A DNA stretch of 30,155 nucleotides. Source: EX4484-2 sp964592095 (GTDB lineage: Archaea; Altiarchaeota; Altiarchaeia; IMC4; QMZM01). Under the pieces are notes generated by a model. That model saw only the letters and a list, made by a program, of their open reading frames with translations, made no database searches and was not told the origin of the DNA. How positions within the stretch are numbered: the first letter of the stretch is position 1; each line of letters begins with the position of its first letter. Shown here piece after piece: positions 15,141 through 23,575 of this stretch. Position numbers and translations under genes: made by a program. The stretch spans positions 1-30,155 of the forward strand of contig CAZQER010000010.1 of the NCBI GenBank assembly GCA_964592095.1, given 5' to 3'.

Positions 15141-16742
15141 ATGAAGAACAGGTGTTATCTATTTATGTTAATATTTATGCTATTATTATTCATAATTTTC
15201 ATTGATACAATATGTGGTGATTCTTATTCATACATCATAAATTCAAGTTGCGAATACAAAACCGAGGGTTCATTTATAAATCCAGTTCTTGCAGATGATA
15301 TAGACAATGATGGACTACCTGAAATTATTGCTGGTTCAAGTAATGGTATTGTATATAATTTTAAATACATGAATTGTGATACCTACTGGCATGCTCAATG
15401 GGAATTCAAAGCCGCAGATGATGATATAACTGTAATAAAGGTTGTAGATTTTGATAAAGACGGAAAAAAGGATTTGGTTATTGGTTCTCTTGATAAATTG
15501 AGATATCTACTTATTGTGGGATATGACATGTCCCCAAAATGGAAGTCAAGAGACTATCTTGATTCTATAAATACACTGGATGTTTCTGATTTGGACAACG
15601 ATGGAAGAAATGATGTGATACTCGGAAGTAAAAATGGAAGAATTTATATATTAAAAAATATTGAATCCAAACTGGGGGTTAAATTAGAAATAAAAAATAA
15701 AATTGAACTTGATAATCCTGTATATTATGTAAAGGTTTCTGATTTAGATAACGATGGAAAAAATGAGATAATTGCACTTACAAATGAACAGAACAGAATA
15801 GGTAAAATATATGCTTTTGATAATAATTGTAGAAAGAAATGGGAATATACAATTGATAGGGGAATATATCAGGCAAATAAATACAGTATTAACATCTATG
15901 ATATTGATAATGATAAAAATAAGGAGATAATTTTTGGTACATATAACAATGGATTGATTATTCTGGATAGCAATGGTAGTTTAATTTCCAATTATAGGAT
16001 AAATAATCCGATATCTGCAATTAAGGTTTCTGATTTAGATAACGATGGAGAGGCAGATATAATATTCAATTCTTATCCCTCATTGTATGTAATAGATAAG
16101 GATTCAAATCTGAAGTGGAAAAAGAATATCAATAGTGCTGTTCTGAGTATTGAAACATCGGATTTGGATAATGAGGGTTTAAAGGAGATAGTTACAGGAA
16201 ATGTTAAATCCATACAGATTTTTGATAATAGTGGTGACGAGATAGGTAAGTGGGTACATGTGGTCAGAAACAGGCAAAGGGAGATTAATGCAAGAACAAT
16301 TGCTATAAACGATTTTGATGGAGATGATCTTAATGAAATTGCATCTGGTTTTGGTTGGGAAGAGGGAAGATTGGGCTATAATTACAACTTTGGCGAATTG
16401 CATATGTTTGAAATAAATAAGAAATTTATTGCAGAAATAACAACCACAACTACAACAACTACAACATCCCTAAGCACAATAACAATCAAAACTACAACCA
16501 CAACATCCCTGACTACCACAACTGAGAAGAGGGAAATGGGGATACAGAATATGCTACTATTTATTGCAGGTATTATGGGTTTATTTTTTATTATTATACT
16601 AATTGCATTGATTATAGTTATAATCGTAAAATGGAGGTCTGAGAAAAAGGAGAAAAGGATAAAAAGGATAAAGGAGCTTCTTGTTAAATGGGATATAGAA
16701 AAACCCAAAACTAAAAGAACCAAAAGGAAGAGGAAAAAGTGA
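15141..16742 (+). CDS. Membrane-anchored FG-GAP/VCBS-like beta-propeller surface protein
   Basis: The 533-residue product begins with a signal peptide (basic start, hydrophobic core to about residue 25). The extracellular part holds eight repeats with a Ca-binding type D-x-D-x-D-G motif followed by a hydrophobic strand, e.g. DIDNDGLPEIIAGS, DFDKDGKKDLVIGS, DLDNDGRNDVILGS, spaced about 45-50 residues, as in FG-GAP/VCBS propellers (integrin-alpha type). A Thr-rich linker (about residues 430-460), probably glycosylated, leads to one membrane helix (about 480-505) and a Lys/Arg-rich tail, so most of the protein lies outside the cell. The ATG at 15141 starts the signal peptide; an in-frame TTG at 15129 is less likely. 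Its stop overlaps the GTG of scpB. Ligand unknown. Confidence 0.85.
   Translation: MKNRCYLFMLIFMLLLFIIFIDTICGDSYSYIINSSCEYKTEGSFINPVLADDIDNDGLPEIIAGSSNGIVYNFKYMNCDTYWHAQWEFKAADDDITVIKVVDFDKDGKKDLVIGSLDKLRYLLIVGYDMSPKWKSRDYLDSINTLDVSDLDNDGRNDVILGSKNGRIYILKNIESKLGVKLEIKNKIELDNPVYYVKVSDLDNDGKNEIIALTNEQNRIGKIYAFDNNCRKKWEYTIDRGIYQANKYSINIYDIDNDKNKEIIFGTYNNGLIILDSNGSLISNYRINNPISAIKVSDLDNDGEADIIFNSYPSLYVIDKDSNLKWKKNINSAVLSIETSDLDNEGLKEIVTGNVKSIQIFDNSGDEIGKWVHVVRNRQREINARTIAINDFDGDDLNEIASGFGWEEGRLGYNYNFGELHMFEINKKFIAEITTTTTTTTTSLSTITIKTTTTTSLTTTTEKREMGIQNMLLFIAGIMGLFFIIILIALIIVIIVKWRSEKKEKRIKRIKELLVKWDIEKPKTKRTKRKRKK
15732..16049 (+). repeat. Identical 27-bp direct repeat inside the propeller gene
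   Basis: The 27 bases at 15732-15758 and 16023-16049 are identical. They encode KVSDLDNDG and sit in two blades of the FG-GAP repeat region. Other blades share the protein motif but not the exact bases, pointing to recent duplication or gene conversion between these two blades. Confidence 0.75.
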
Positions 16743-17218
16743 GCAACGAAATAAAGAAATTGATAGAAGCAGGTTTATTCATTGCAGGAAGACCTCTTAC
16801 ATTGGAAGAAATTGCAACGCTCTGCAAATCTGGTAATATGGGTATGATTAGGCGTTATATTGAAGAGCTACAGAAAGAATATATATCAAGAGATTCTGCA
16901 TTGATAATAGAAAGGATATCTGAAGGATATAGAATGAGTGTAAGAAAGGAATTTGAGGAACATATACTTCATTTGGCTCCAGAGACTGAGATTCCATCAG
17001 CAGTTTTAAAAACATTGGCATTGATTGCACATGAGCAACCGATAAAACAATCTGATGTGGTAAAAATAAGAGGTAATAGAGCATATACATATATAAGAGA
17101 GCTAAAGAATCAGGGATTTATTGAAGCGAAGAAAGAGGGTAGAACAAAAATATTAATTACAACACCCAAGTTTAAGGAATACTTTCAGATTGAGGATATA
17201 AAAAGCATATCTGATTGA
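16739..17218 (+). CDS. scpB: Segregation and condensation protein B
   Basis: ScpB is the winged-helix (kite) subunit that joins ScpA and an SMC ATPase in chromosome condensation. The 159-residue product has the family pattern: IKKLIEAGLFIAGRPLTLEEIA at the start, RRYIEELQKEY, SALIIERISEGYRMSVR, LKTLALIAHEQPIKQSDVVKIRGN, and the final wing YIRELKNQGFIEAKKEGRTKILITTPKFKEYF. The start is GTG at 16739; it overlaps the TGA of the surface-protein gene in the sequence GTGA, so translation is coupled. No scpA or smc gene is adjacent here, which differs from the common scpA-scpB pairing. Confidence 0.88.
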   Translation: MSNEIKKLIEAGLFIAGRPLTLEEIATLCKSGNMGMIRRYIEELQKEYISRDSALIIERISEGYRMSVRKEFEEHILHLAPETEIPSAVLKTLALIAHEQPIKQSDVVKIRGNRAYTYIRELKNQGFIEAKKEGRTKILITTPKFKEYFQIEDIKSISD

Positions 17219-17284
17219 TATAAAAATTTTGGATATATAAATATAATATAACATAATTGTTATGAAATGTAACAGGTGGTTACA

Positions 17285-18229
17285 ATGTGGCTTCAGATTA
17301 GAATGTATCTGCTGATAGGTATTATGTTCGCTATTATCTATACGCTTCTGACGATTGCTGGGACATATATAGGATTTGGAGGATTTATATTTTATGCTTT
17401 ATTAGCAGCTATTTTGCTTTTTATTCAGTATATGATAGGACCAAAGATGATAGAGATTTCAATGGGTGTAAGGTATTTATCAGAGGCGGAGGCTCCTGAA
17501 TTACATGCCATGGTTTCTGAATTGGCTAAAAAAGCAAGGATTAAAAAACCAAGAATAGGGATTTCAAATTCACCTATACCAAACGCATTTGCATTTGGTA
17601 GGTCAATATCTGATGGTAGAGTGTGTGTTACCCAAGGTATTATGAAACTATTGAATAAGGATGAATTGAAGGCAGTTTTGGGACATGAGATATCACATAT
17701 AAAGAATAGAGATGTTACCACAATTACAATGCTATCCATAATCCCAATGATATGCTGGTATCTCGCGTGGAGTTTCATGTTTTCTAATGATAGAGATAGA
17801 GGTAATATCATGTTCATAGGCTTGTTCGCATTTTTATTATACTTTATCACAAATCTTTTGGTGTTATATGGTTCCAGAATAAGAGAATACTATGCAGACA
17901 AGGGTAGTGTAGAGCTGGGTAGTAAACCTCACTATTTGGCTTCTGCTCTCTATAAACTGGTTTATGGAAGTGCAACAATTCCAAAAGATACCCTAAGACA
18001 GGCAGAAGGATACAAGGCATTCTTTCTAAATGACCCTTCAAGGGCAAAATCAGAGATTGATGAACTAAGGGAAATAGATGCAGATATGAGTGGAACGGTG
18101 GATATGGATGAATTATTGAAAATTAGGGAAAAGAGAATAAAATTAGGTTTTGCAGATAGAGTAATGGAAATCCTCAGTACTCATCCAAACATGTTAAAGA
18201 GAATAAAATATTTATCAACACTGACATAA
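17285..18229 (+). CDS. htpX: HtpX-type membrane zinc metalloprotease with EF-hand-like loop
   Basis: HtpX degrades damaged or unassembled membrane proteins. The 314-residue protein has two N-terminal membrane helices, the zinc site HEISH (residues 134-138), two further helices around 150-195, and the third ligand Glu in RIREYYADKG (about 201). PNAFAFGR and STHPNMLKRIKYL are standard family segments. Between them lies DADMSGTVDMDE (265-276), a textbook 12-residue EF-hand calcium loop with Asp at 1, 3, 9, Ser at 5, Gly at 6 and Glu at 12. The ATG at 17285 is chosen because AGGTGG lies five bases upstream; an in-frame GTG at 17276 is part of that ribosome site. Confidence 0.93.
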   Translation: MWLQIRMYLLIGIMFAIIYTLLTIAGTYIGFGGFIFYALLAAILLFIQYMIGPKMIEISMGVRYLSEAEAPELHAMVSELAKKARIKKPRIGISNSPIPNAFAFGRSISDGRVCVTQGIMKLLNKDELKAVLGHEISHIKNRDVTTITMLSIIPMICWYLAWSFMFSNDRDRGNIMFIGLFAFLLYFITNLLVLYGSRIREYYADKGSVELGSKPHYLASALYKLVYGSATIPKDTLRQAEGYKAFFLNDPSRAKSEIDELREIDADMSGTVDMDELLKIREKRIKLGFADRVMEILSTHPNMLKRIKYLSTLT

Positions 18230-18354
18230 CAAGATAAGAGAAAGGAGGGTTTATAGGATTATATTAATGAATAATGGAAAATGGGGGGAAAAGGAATGAA
18301 TTCTTATTCTTATATATCCAATATATCAGCATCGGAGAATATAAATGATGCAAG
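18230..18354 (+). other. Intergenic stretch with ribosome-site-like AGGAGGG
   Basis: This 125-base gap before tatD contains AAAGGAGGG (18241-18249) followed 17 bases later by a 10-codon ORF at 18267 (ATG to TGA). The spacing is too long for a normal ribosome site and I see no conserved structure, so I do not call a gene. An AT stretch TTATTCTTATATATCC (18303 onward) about 40 bases before the tatD ATG could be its TATA region. Confidence 0.3.
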
Positions 18355-19104
18355 ATGTTGATTGATGTTCATTGTCATTTGGATTTTCCGCAATTCGATA
18401 GGGATAGGGAAGATGTTATAAAAAGGGCGATGAATGATGAAATTATAATGATAAATTCTGGCATTGGTCCAGATAGTATTAGAAATACATTGAAATTATC
18501 TAAGCAGTATGAAAATATATTCGCAACATTTGGTTTATCTCCGTATGAATTAAATGAAGATATGGTTGACGAAACAATAAAATTAATAAAGAGAAATAGA
18601 AATGAGATTTTGGCGATTGGGGAGGTTGGATTGGACTACTACTGGATTAAGAATAGAAAAGAGAGGGAAAAGGAGAGGGAAAATTTTGAGAGATTTATCT
18701 CACTGGCGGATGAATTAAATCTACCACTAATAATACATTCAAGAGATGCAGAGAGGGATGTTATCAATATCTTAAAAAAAGAGGACATACCTGCAATACT
18801 ACATTGTTTCGGAGGCAGCATAAAAGATGCAGAGAAGGCTGTCTCTTTTGGTTATTTGATATCTATCCCTACATCAATAATTCATTCAAGACATAAACAG
18901 ATGATTGCAGAAAAGATACCTATTGAATCAATAGTTTTAGAAACAGATGCTCCATATCTGTCACCGAGAAAAGGAGTAAGAAACGAGCCATTAAATATTA
19001 AAATGTCTGTAAAAAAGATTGCTGAAATTAAGGCATTAACTACAGAAATGGTGGAGATAATAACAACTGAAAATGCTAAGGATTTCTTTAATCTTGAAAT
19101 TTAA
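18355..19104 (+). CDS. tatD: TatD-family metal-dependent hydrolase/DNase
   Basis: This 249-residue TIM-barrel hydrolase has the TatD metal ligands: HCH in LIDVHCHLDFP (residues 6 and 8), Glu in AIGEVGLDYYW, His in PLIIHSRDAERD, His in ILHCFGGS, and Asp in ETDAPYLSP. Family members are Mg2+-dependent 3'-5' exonucleases or DNases involved in DNA repair and turnover; the exact substrate is not fixed by these motifs. The length is normal. purM follows after 12 bases, so the two are probably co-transcribed. Confidence 0.93.
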   Translation: MLIDVHCHLDFPQFDRDREDVIKRAMNDEIIMINSGIGPDSIRNTLKLSKQYENIFATFGLSPYELNEDMVDETIKLIKRNRNEILAIGEVGLDYYWIKNRKEREKERENFERFISLADELNLPLIIHSRDAERDVINILKKEDIPAILHCFGGSIKDAEKAVSFGYLISIPTSIIHSRHKQMIAEKIPIESIVLETDAPYLSPRKGVRNEPLNIKMSVKKIAEIKALTTEMVEIITTENAKDFFNLEI

Positions 19105-19116
19105 TAAAAGATAAGA

Positions 19117-20124
19117 ATGGCAAAAATTACATATACCCAAGCAGGTGTGGATATAGAGAAGGAGGAGTATGCCATTAAGGGGATAAAGAGATTACTGGAA
19201 AAGACATTTAGATTTAGAAAGGGGAGGATTGGAACTGTAATGCAGGATATAGGACCGTTTGCAAATATTATTGATATTGGAGATTACGCTATTGGAATAT
19301 GCATGGATGGTGTTGGTTCTAAGGTACTTGTTGCACAGGAATTAAAGAGATATGATACAATAGGGATAGATTTGGTTGCCATGAATGTAAATGATCTGAT
19401 ATGTTTTGGAATAGAACCAGTTGCATTGGTGGACTATATTGCTACTGAAAGAATACATCCAGATATAATCAAGGATATAATGCATGGTATTTATAAAGGT
19501 GCAAAACAGGCTAATATTGCTGTAGTGGGTGGTGAATTGGCTACTCTTCCAGATATAATAAAGGGTGTTGGTGCCGATGGTTTTGATTTGGCAGGTGCAG
19601 CAATAGGGGTAGTAAAAAAGGATAAGATAATAAATGGGGGAAAAATTGATGTGGGAGATGTCGTTTTAGGTATCAGGAGTTCTGGGATTCATTCAAACGG
19701 TCTTACCTTAGCAAGAAAGGTTCTTCCAAAGAGTATGTGGATAGAACTTTTAATCCCTACGAGAATATATGTAAAACCGGTTCTTGAATTACTAAGAAGG
19801 TTTGATATTCATGGAATGGCAAATATAACGGGTGGTGGATTTAGGAATCTATTAAGAGTAACCAAATTTGGATTTTTACTTGATAATATGCCCGATATTC
19901 CAATGATATTCAAAAGCATACAGGAAAATAGTAAAATCTCAGATACCGAAATGTACAAAACCTTCAATATGGGGGTAGGTTTTTGTATTATTTTAAATAA
20001 GAATGATGCAGAAAGGATATTATTGGATTATTGTGACAAATTTGATATAAGGAAGATAGGTAGTGTTATTGAGAGGCATGTGGTCAGAATTAAAACAAAC
20101 AGGGACTGGATTGAAATAGAATAA
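19117..20124 (+). CDS. purM: Phosphoribosylformylglycinamidine cyclo-ligase (AIR synthetase)
   Basis: PurM closes the imidazole ring in purine synthesis, turning FGAM and ATP into AIR. The 335-residue protein begins with the typical YTQAGVDIEKEE, then shows MDGVGSKVLVAQEL, IGIDLVAMNVNDLICFGIEPVALVDYIATE (Mg-ATP and substrate region), GGELATLPD, SGIHSNGLTLARKVLP and HGMANITGGGFRNLLRV. All belong to the PurM/SelD/HypE fold and the order is that of PurM. It lies 12 bases after tatD. No other purine gene is in this window. Confidence 0.95.
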   Translation: MAKITYTQAGVDIEKEEYAIKGIKRLLEKTFRFRKGRIGTVMQDIGPFANIIDIGDYAIGICMDGVGSKVLVAQELKRYDTIGIDLVAMNVNDLICFGIEPVALVDYIATERIHPDIIKDIMHGIYKGAKQANIAVVGGELATLPDIIKGVGADGFDLAGAAIGVVKKDKIINGGKIDVGDVVLGIRSSGIHSNGLTLARKVLPKSMWIELLIPTRIYVKPVLELLRRFDIHGMANITGGGFRNLLRVTKFGFLLDNMPDIPMIFKSIQENSKISDTEMYKTFNMGVGFCIILNKNDAERILLDYCDKFDIRKIGSVIERHVVRIKTNRDWIEIE

Positions 20125-20133
20125 CAATTGATA

Positions 20134-20146
20134 TTTTATTTTTTTC
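20134..20146 (+). terminator. T-rich tract after purM, possible terminator
   Basis: ATTTTATTTTTTT follows the purM stop codon by about ten bases. It ends in a run of seven T and has no hairpin, which fits archaeal oligo-U termination. It separates purM from ilvE. Confidence 0.35.
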
Positions 20147-20156
20147 ATATTAATTC

Positions 20157-20180
20157 TTAATTTTAATATTAATTTTAATA
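20157..20180. repeat. Tandem 12-bp AT repeat upstream of ilvE
   Basis: TTAATTTTAATA is repeated exactly twice in the 83-base purM-ilvE gap. It may form part of the ilvE promoter region; simple AT slippage is just as likely. Confidence 0.5.
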
Positions 20181-20216
20181 TTGTGATAGCAATAAATTAT
20201 ACCAATAGTGGTAAAG

Positions 20217-21134
20217 ATGCCCATTCAGGAGGTCTCAAAAATCTGGATGAATGGAAAATTGGTTGATTGGAAGGATGCGAAGGTTCATATACTCATACAT
20301 GCTCTACACTATGGTTCCGGTGTATTCGAAGGAATCAGATGTTATAATACAGTAAATGGTCCTGCAGTGTTCAGACTGATGGAACATATTGAGAGATTAT
20401 TAAACTCAGCAAAGATATACAAAATGAAAATTCCCTATTCCACGGATGAGTTATGCAATGCTGTGAAGGATGTTATAAAAGCAAATAATCTCAATGAATG
20501 TTATATAAGACCCATTGCATATAGAGGATATGGGGAAATGGGTTTAAATCCATTAAATAATCCGGTTGATGTTTCTATTGCTGTATGGCCATGGGGAACA
20601 TATCTCGGTGAAGATGGTTTGAAGAACGGCATAAGAACAATGATATCCTCATTTCAGAGGATATCACCCAATATACTCCCAAGCTCTGCAAAGGCAACGG
20701 GTCAATATATAAACTCAATACTTGCAAAGATGGAGGCTATAGACGCAGGTTATGATGAGGCTATAATGCTTGACTTCAGAGGATTTGTTTCCGAAGGGCC
20801 TGGAGAGAATCTATTTATAGTCAAAAATGGAAAAATCTATACCCCTCCAGAACATGCGAGTATCCTTCCCGGAATAACAAGGGATAGTATTATAACAATA
20901 GCAAATGATTTGGGTTATGATGTAAATGAAATAGATATAACAAGAGGAATGTTATACACTGCAGATGAAGCGTTCTTTACCGGTACAGCAGCTGAACTAA
21001 CACCCATACAAGAAATTGATGGGAGAAAAATAAAGAAGCCATGGACAATAACAAGGAAATTACAGGATATATTCTTCAGTACAGTTAAGGGGGAATACAA
21101 GAAATATGATTACTGGTTAGACTATCTTGATTGA
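20217..21134 (+). CDS. ilvE: Branched-chain amino acid aminotransferase
   Basis: IlvE is a PLP enzyme that moves the amino group between glutamate and the keto acids of valine, leucine and isoleucine. From the ATG at 20217 it has 305 residues, close to E. coli IlvE. The PLP lysine is K159 in SSAKATGQYINS. Other fold-type IV marks are HALHYGSGVFEGIRCY, AYRGYGEMGLNP, AIMLDFRGFVSEGPGENLFIVKNG, LPGITRDSI and ADEAFFTGTAAELTPI. An in-frame GTG at 20208 would add three residues, but MPIQEVSKIWMNGK is the normal start. It fits functionally with leuC in this window but is transcribed separately. Confidence 0.94.
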   Translation: MPIQEVSKIWMNGKLVDWKDAKVHILIHALHYGSGVFEGIRCYNTVNGPAVFRLMEHIERLLNSAKIYKMKIPYSTDELCNAVKDVIKANNLNECYIRPIAYRGYGEMGLNPLNNPVDVSIAVWPWGTYLGEDGLKNGIRTMISSFQRISPNILPSSAKATGQYINSILAKMEAIDAGYDEAIMLDFRGFVSEGPGENLFIVKNGKIYTPPEHASILPGITRDSIITIANDLGYDVNEIDITRGMLYTADEAFFTGTAAELTPIQEIDGRKIKKPWTITRKLQDIFFSTVKGEYKKYDYWLDYLD

Positions 21135-21219
21135 ATACTCATTTCTTGAATTATATAATATCTATAAATTTTTAGATATCTATATTTTATATATTTGCTA
21201 ATAGAGTAATAAGTTTAAT

Positions 21220-23523
21220 ATGAAGTTCAAATTTTTTTTCATATTGATAATTTTTATAGATTTGATAACTATATCTCCTGCAGAGCAAGTTAAGATAGAT
21301 GGGATAGATGTAAGGTTATCTAAAGATGGTAATTCAAACAATACCATTAATTCTTTAACCATTAATGTAGGTGAGGACTTTTATGTTCATACAATTCTAA
21401 AAAATCCAGACAGGGATGCAGATAATGTCAAGATATTCCTTAGGATATATGTAAGAGATGTGTTGGTTTATGATAGGGGTAAATTTATAAATACTGATGA
21501 AGGGGTTGATTATGAAATCAAGATCTCCTCTGATGAATTTATGAGTGTATGGGATAGGACCTTTATGGCGTATGATTGTAGGTACTATCAGGATATAAGG
21601 GTGGAGGTTTATGGTGATGTACCAAAAAATATGAATACTGCCGAACTAAACATTGATGGTGAGAAGAAGTTTGATGAAGTAAGGATATTTCCACCAGATC
21701 CAAACAAGAATGATATGATTTTTATATATGTTGAGGGTTGGGTAAACAAAAGCGATTATAAGGCTGCTGAGAGTGGTGGAGAGCCACTGGAGAATGCATA
21801 TGTTGTAGTTACAAATCTTGGTGAGAATCAGAGGTGGGATAGTAGTGATGATTACGATACATTTAAAACAGACGGTAATGGTATGGTTAGATTTACGATA
21901 TCAAAACAGAGAGAGTTTAGAGATAGACCATATGGAAAGTATCAGATAATAGTATTGGAGAAAAAATCTTGGGATGATTATGGTGATTATTGTAGATATG
22001 CTCATACCTTTATTGTTGGTAGATATATAAACATCAGTATTGACCCAGAGACTCCCGAAGAGGAAGAGGATATAGAAGTAAGGGTGATAGATGATGAAAA
22101 TATTAGTGTACCATCTGTTCTATTAACTGTTAGCGGTATACAAGGTATAGTTTTACAGACAAAGACAAATAAAAATGGCGTTGCACATATCAGAATCAAT
22201 GAAAGTGGCATATATACAATAAATGCTCTTAGAGAGGGATGTGAGGAGTGTGCAAATAGTGTATCAAAATGGTTTGAGGTTAAGGGTAAGGGTAGATTAA
22301 AATTGGATATATACCCCGAAATAGTTGAGGTTGGTAAGGATGTAATAATAGAGGTTTTTACCGAAGATGGAAAAAGAGTGCGGAATGCAAATGTAATTAT
22401 TACACTACCCGATGGTGAAGCTGTTAATGGGACACCAACAAGTCCGCTTGGCGTTTCAAGTTACATACCAATGGAGTTTGGTGAATACAAGGTAACAGTT
22501 TATAAAAAAGGATACAAAAGAACTACAAAAAACTTTACCGCGTATAATTCATTCTTTATTGATATTCCAAATCAAATTAAAATTAATAGGGCATATATAT
22601 TATATATAAAAAATCAACTGAATAATCCAGTTCCCAATGCAACTGTTCTCTTAGAAAAATTATATCTATCAAAAACAAATCTGACATGGGATGATGTATA
22701 TAATGAATCATTCAATTTTTCATCAATTATAAATAAAACAGAGTTGTTTTTTAATATTTCAAAACTGAGATCAGATATGAACGGGAGAGTGAATATTACA
22801 ATAAATGAGAGTGGGTTGTATAGGGTAAGGGTCACAAAAAAAGGATATAAGGATTTAGTAGAGAAGATAATTCCAGTAAAACCTCTGATGGTAAAACTGA
22901 GTTCTAAGAGAATAGATTTAGATAAGAGTGTTACCATATTTGCTGCTGATTTAAATGGTAGTCCTGTATATAGCATGATAGAAATTACAAAGCCGAACAA
23001 AAGGATAGATAAAAAGAGGGGAAGTTCGTTTAGGTATAAACCAATGCTTTCTGGAAATTACAGCGTAAGAGTCACAAGTAGAGGATATTCGGAGGAGGTA
23101 TTGGATTTTGAGGTACTACCATATCCTGTAGAAATAAATGCAGAGGTTAGAGGTAATTATCTTGTTATAAGCATAAACGGTGGTGGAAAGCCTTTGAGTA
23201 GAAGCAGGGTTGAGGTAATAACCCCCGATTACAAGAAGATTGAGGTATATACTGATGATAAAGGTACTATAAATCTTGACCTACCCGCATTGAATAGGAA
23301 GGGCAATTTCACTATTAGAGTAAATAAGAGGAATTATGAGAAAAAGGAGATTATTAAGGAGGTTACAAAATGGGGTGGTTTTACTATTGAATCTCTGATA
23401 TTCTATATATTTATAATCTCAATAGCATTTACAATTTTATTTTATGGATACAGATATTATAAAAAAAGGACAATTAAAAGAAGACTGAAGAGATTGAAGA
23501 GAAGGAAAATCAGAAGATATTAG
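21220..23523 (+). CDS. Secreted, membrane-anchored multi-domain surface protein (paralog 1)
   Basis: The 767-residue product starts with a signal peptide (MKFKFFFILIIFIDLITI, cleaved probably after PA). The N-terminal domain contains VGEDFYVHTILKNPDRDADN and two Cys-containing spots (YDCRYYQD and DYCRYAHT) that may form a disulfide. Behind it come several Ig-like or carboxypeptidase-regulatory-like beta domains with the recurring end GxYxVxVxKKGY, as in GEYKVTVYKKGYKR and GLYRVRVTKKGYKD. One membrane helix (about 720-740) and a strongly basic tail close the protein, placing nearly all of it outside. It is clearly paralogous to the next gene. The N-terminal part has a local CxxC (CEECAN) absent from the paralog. 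I do not know its ligand; cell envelope or adhesion is inferred. Confidence 0.82.
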   Translation: MKFKFFFILIIFIDLITISPAEQVKIDGIDVRLSKDGNSNNTINSLTINVGEDFYVHTILKNPDRDADNVKIFLRIYVRDVLVYDRGKFINTDEGVDYEIKISSDEFMSVWDRTFMAYDCRYYQDIRVEVYGDVPKNMNTAELNIDGEKKFDEVRIFPPDPNKNDMIFIYVEGWVNKSDYKAAESGGEPLENAYVVVTNLGENQRWDSSDDYDTFKTDGNGMVRFTISKQREFRDRPYGKYQIIVLEKKSWDDYGDYCRYAHTFIVGRYINISIDPETPEEEEDIEVRVIDDENISVPSVLLTVSGIQGIVLQTKTNKNGVAHIRINESGIYTINALREGCEECANSVSKWFEVKGKGRLKLDIYPEIVEVGKDVIIEVFTEDGKRVRNANVIITLPDGEAVNGTPTSPLGVSSYIPMEFGEYKVTVYKKGYKRTTKNFTAYNSFFIDIPNQIKINRAYILYIKNQLNNPVPNATVLLEKLYLSKTNLTWDDVYNESFNFSSIINKTELFFNISKLRSDMNGRVNITINESGLYRVRVTKKGYKDLVEKIIPVKPLMVKLSSKRIDLDKSVTIFAADLNGSPVYSMIEITKPNKRIDKKRGSSFRYKPMLSGNYSVRVTSRGYSEEVLDFEVLPYPVEINAEVRGNYLVISINGGGKPLSRSRVEVITPDYKKIEVYTDDKGTINLDLPALNRKGNFTIRVNKRNYEKKEIIKEVTKWGGFTIESLIFYIFIISIAFTILFYGYRYYKKRTIKRRLKRLKRRKIRRY

Positions 23524-23575
23524 CAATCAATTCTGTTATTTAAATATCCATATTTAATTTTTATTATTAGGGAAA

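Noticed and set aside
16438..16530. Possible CRISPR-like or microsatellite repeat (ACAACTACAACA tract)
   Set aside because: It is the in-frame Thr-rich linker of the surface protein, with no spacer structure. No CRISPR array was seen anywhere in the window.
16382..16723. Minus-strand ORF with a V-rich run opposite the Thr-rich linker
   Set aside because: The repeated Val codons are the antisense of the ACA/ACT threonine repeats; not a gene.
18267..18299. 10-codon leader-like ORF with an upstream AAAGGAGGG
   Set aside because: Spacing of 17 bases is too long for a ribosome site, and the peptide has no regulatory amino acid run.
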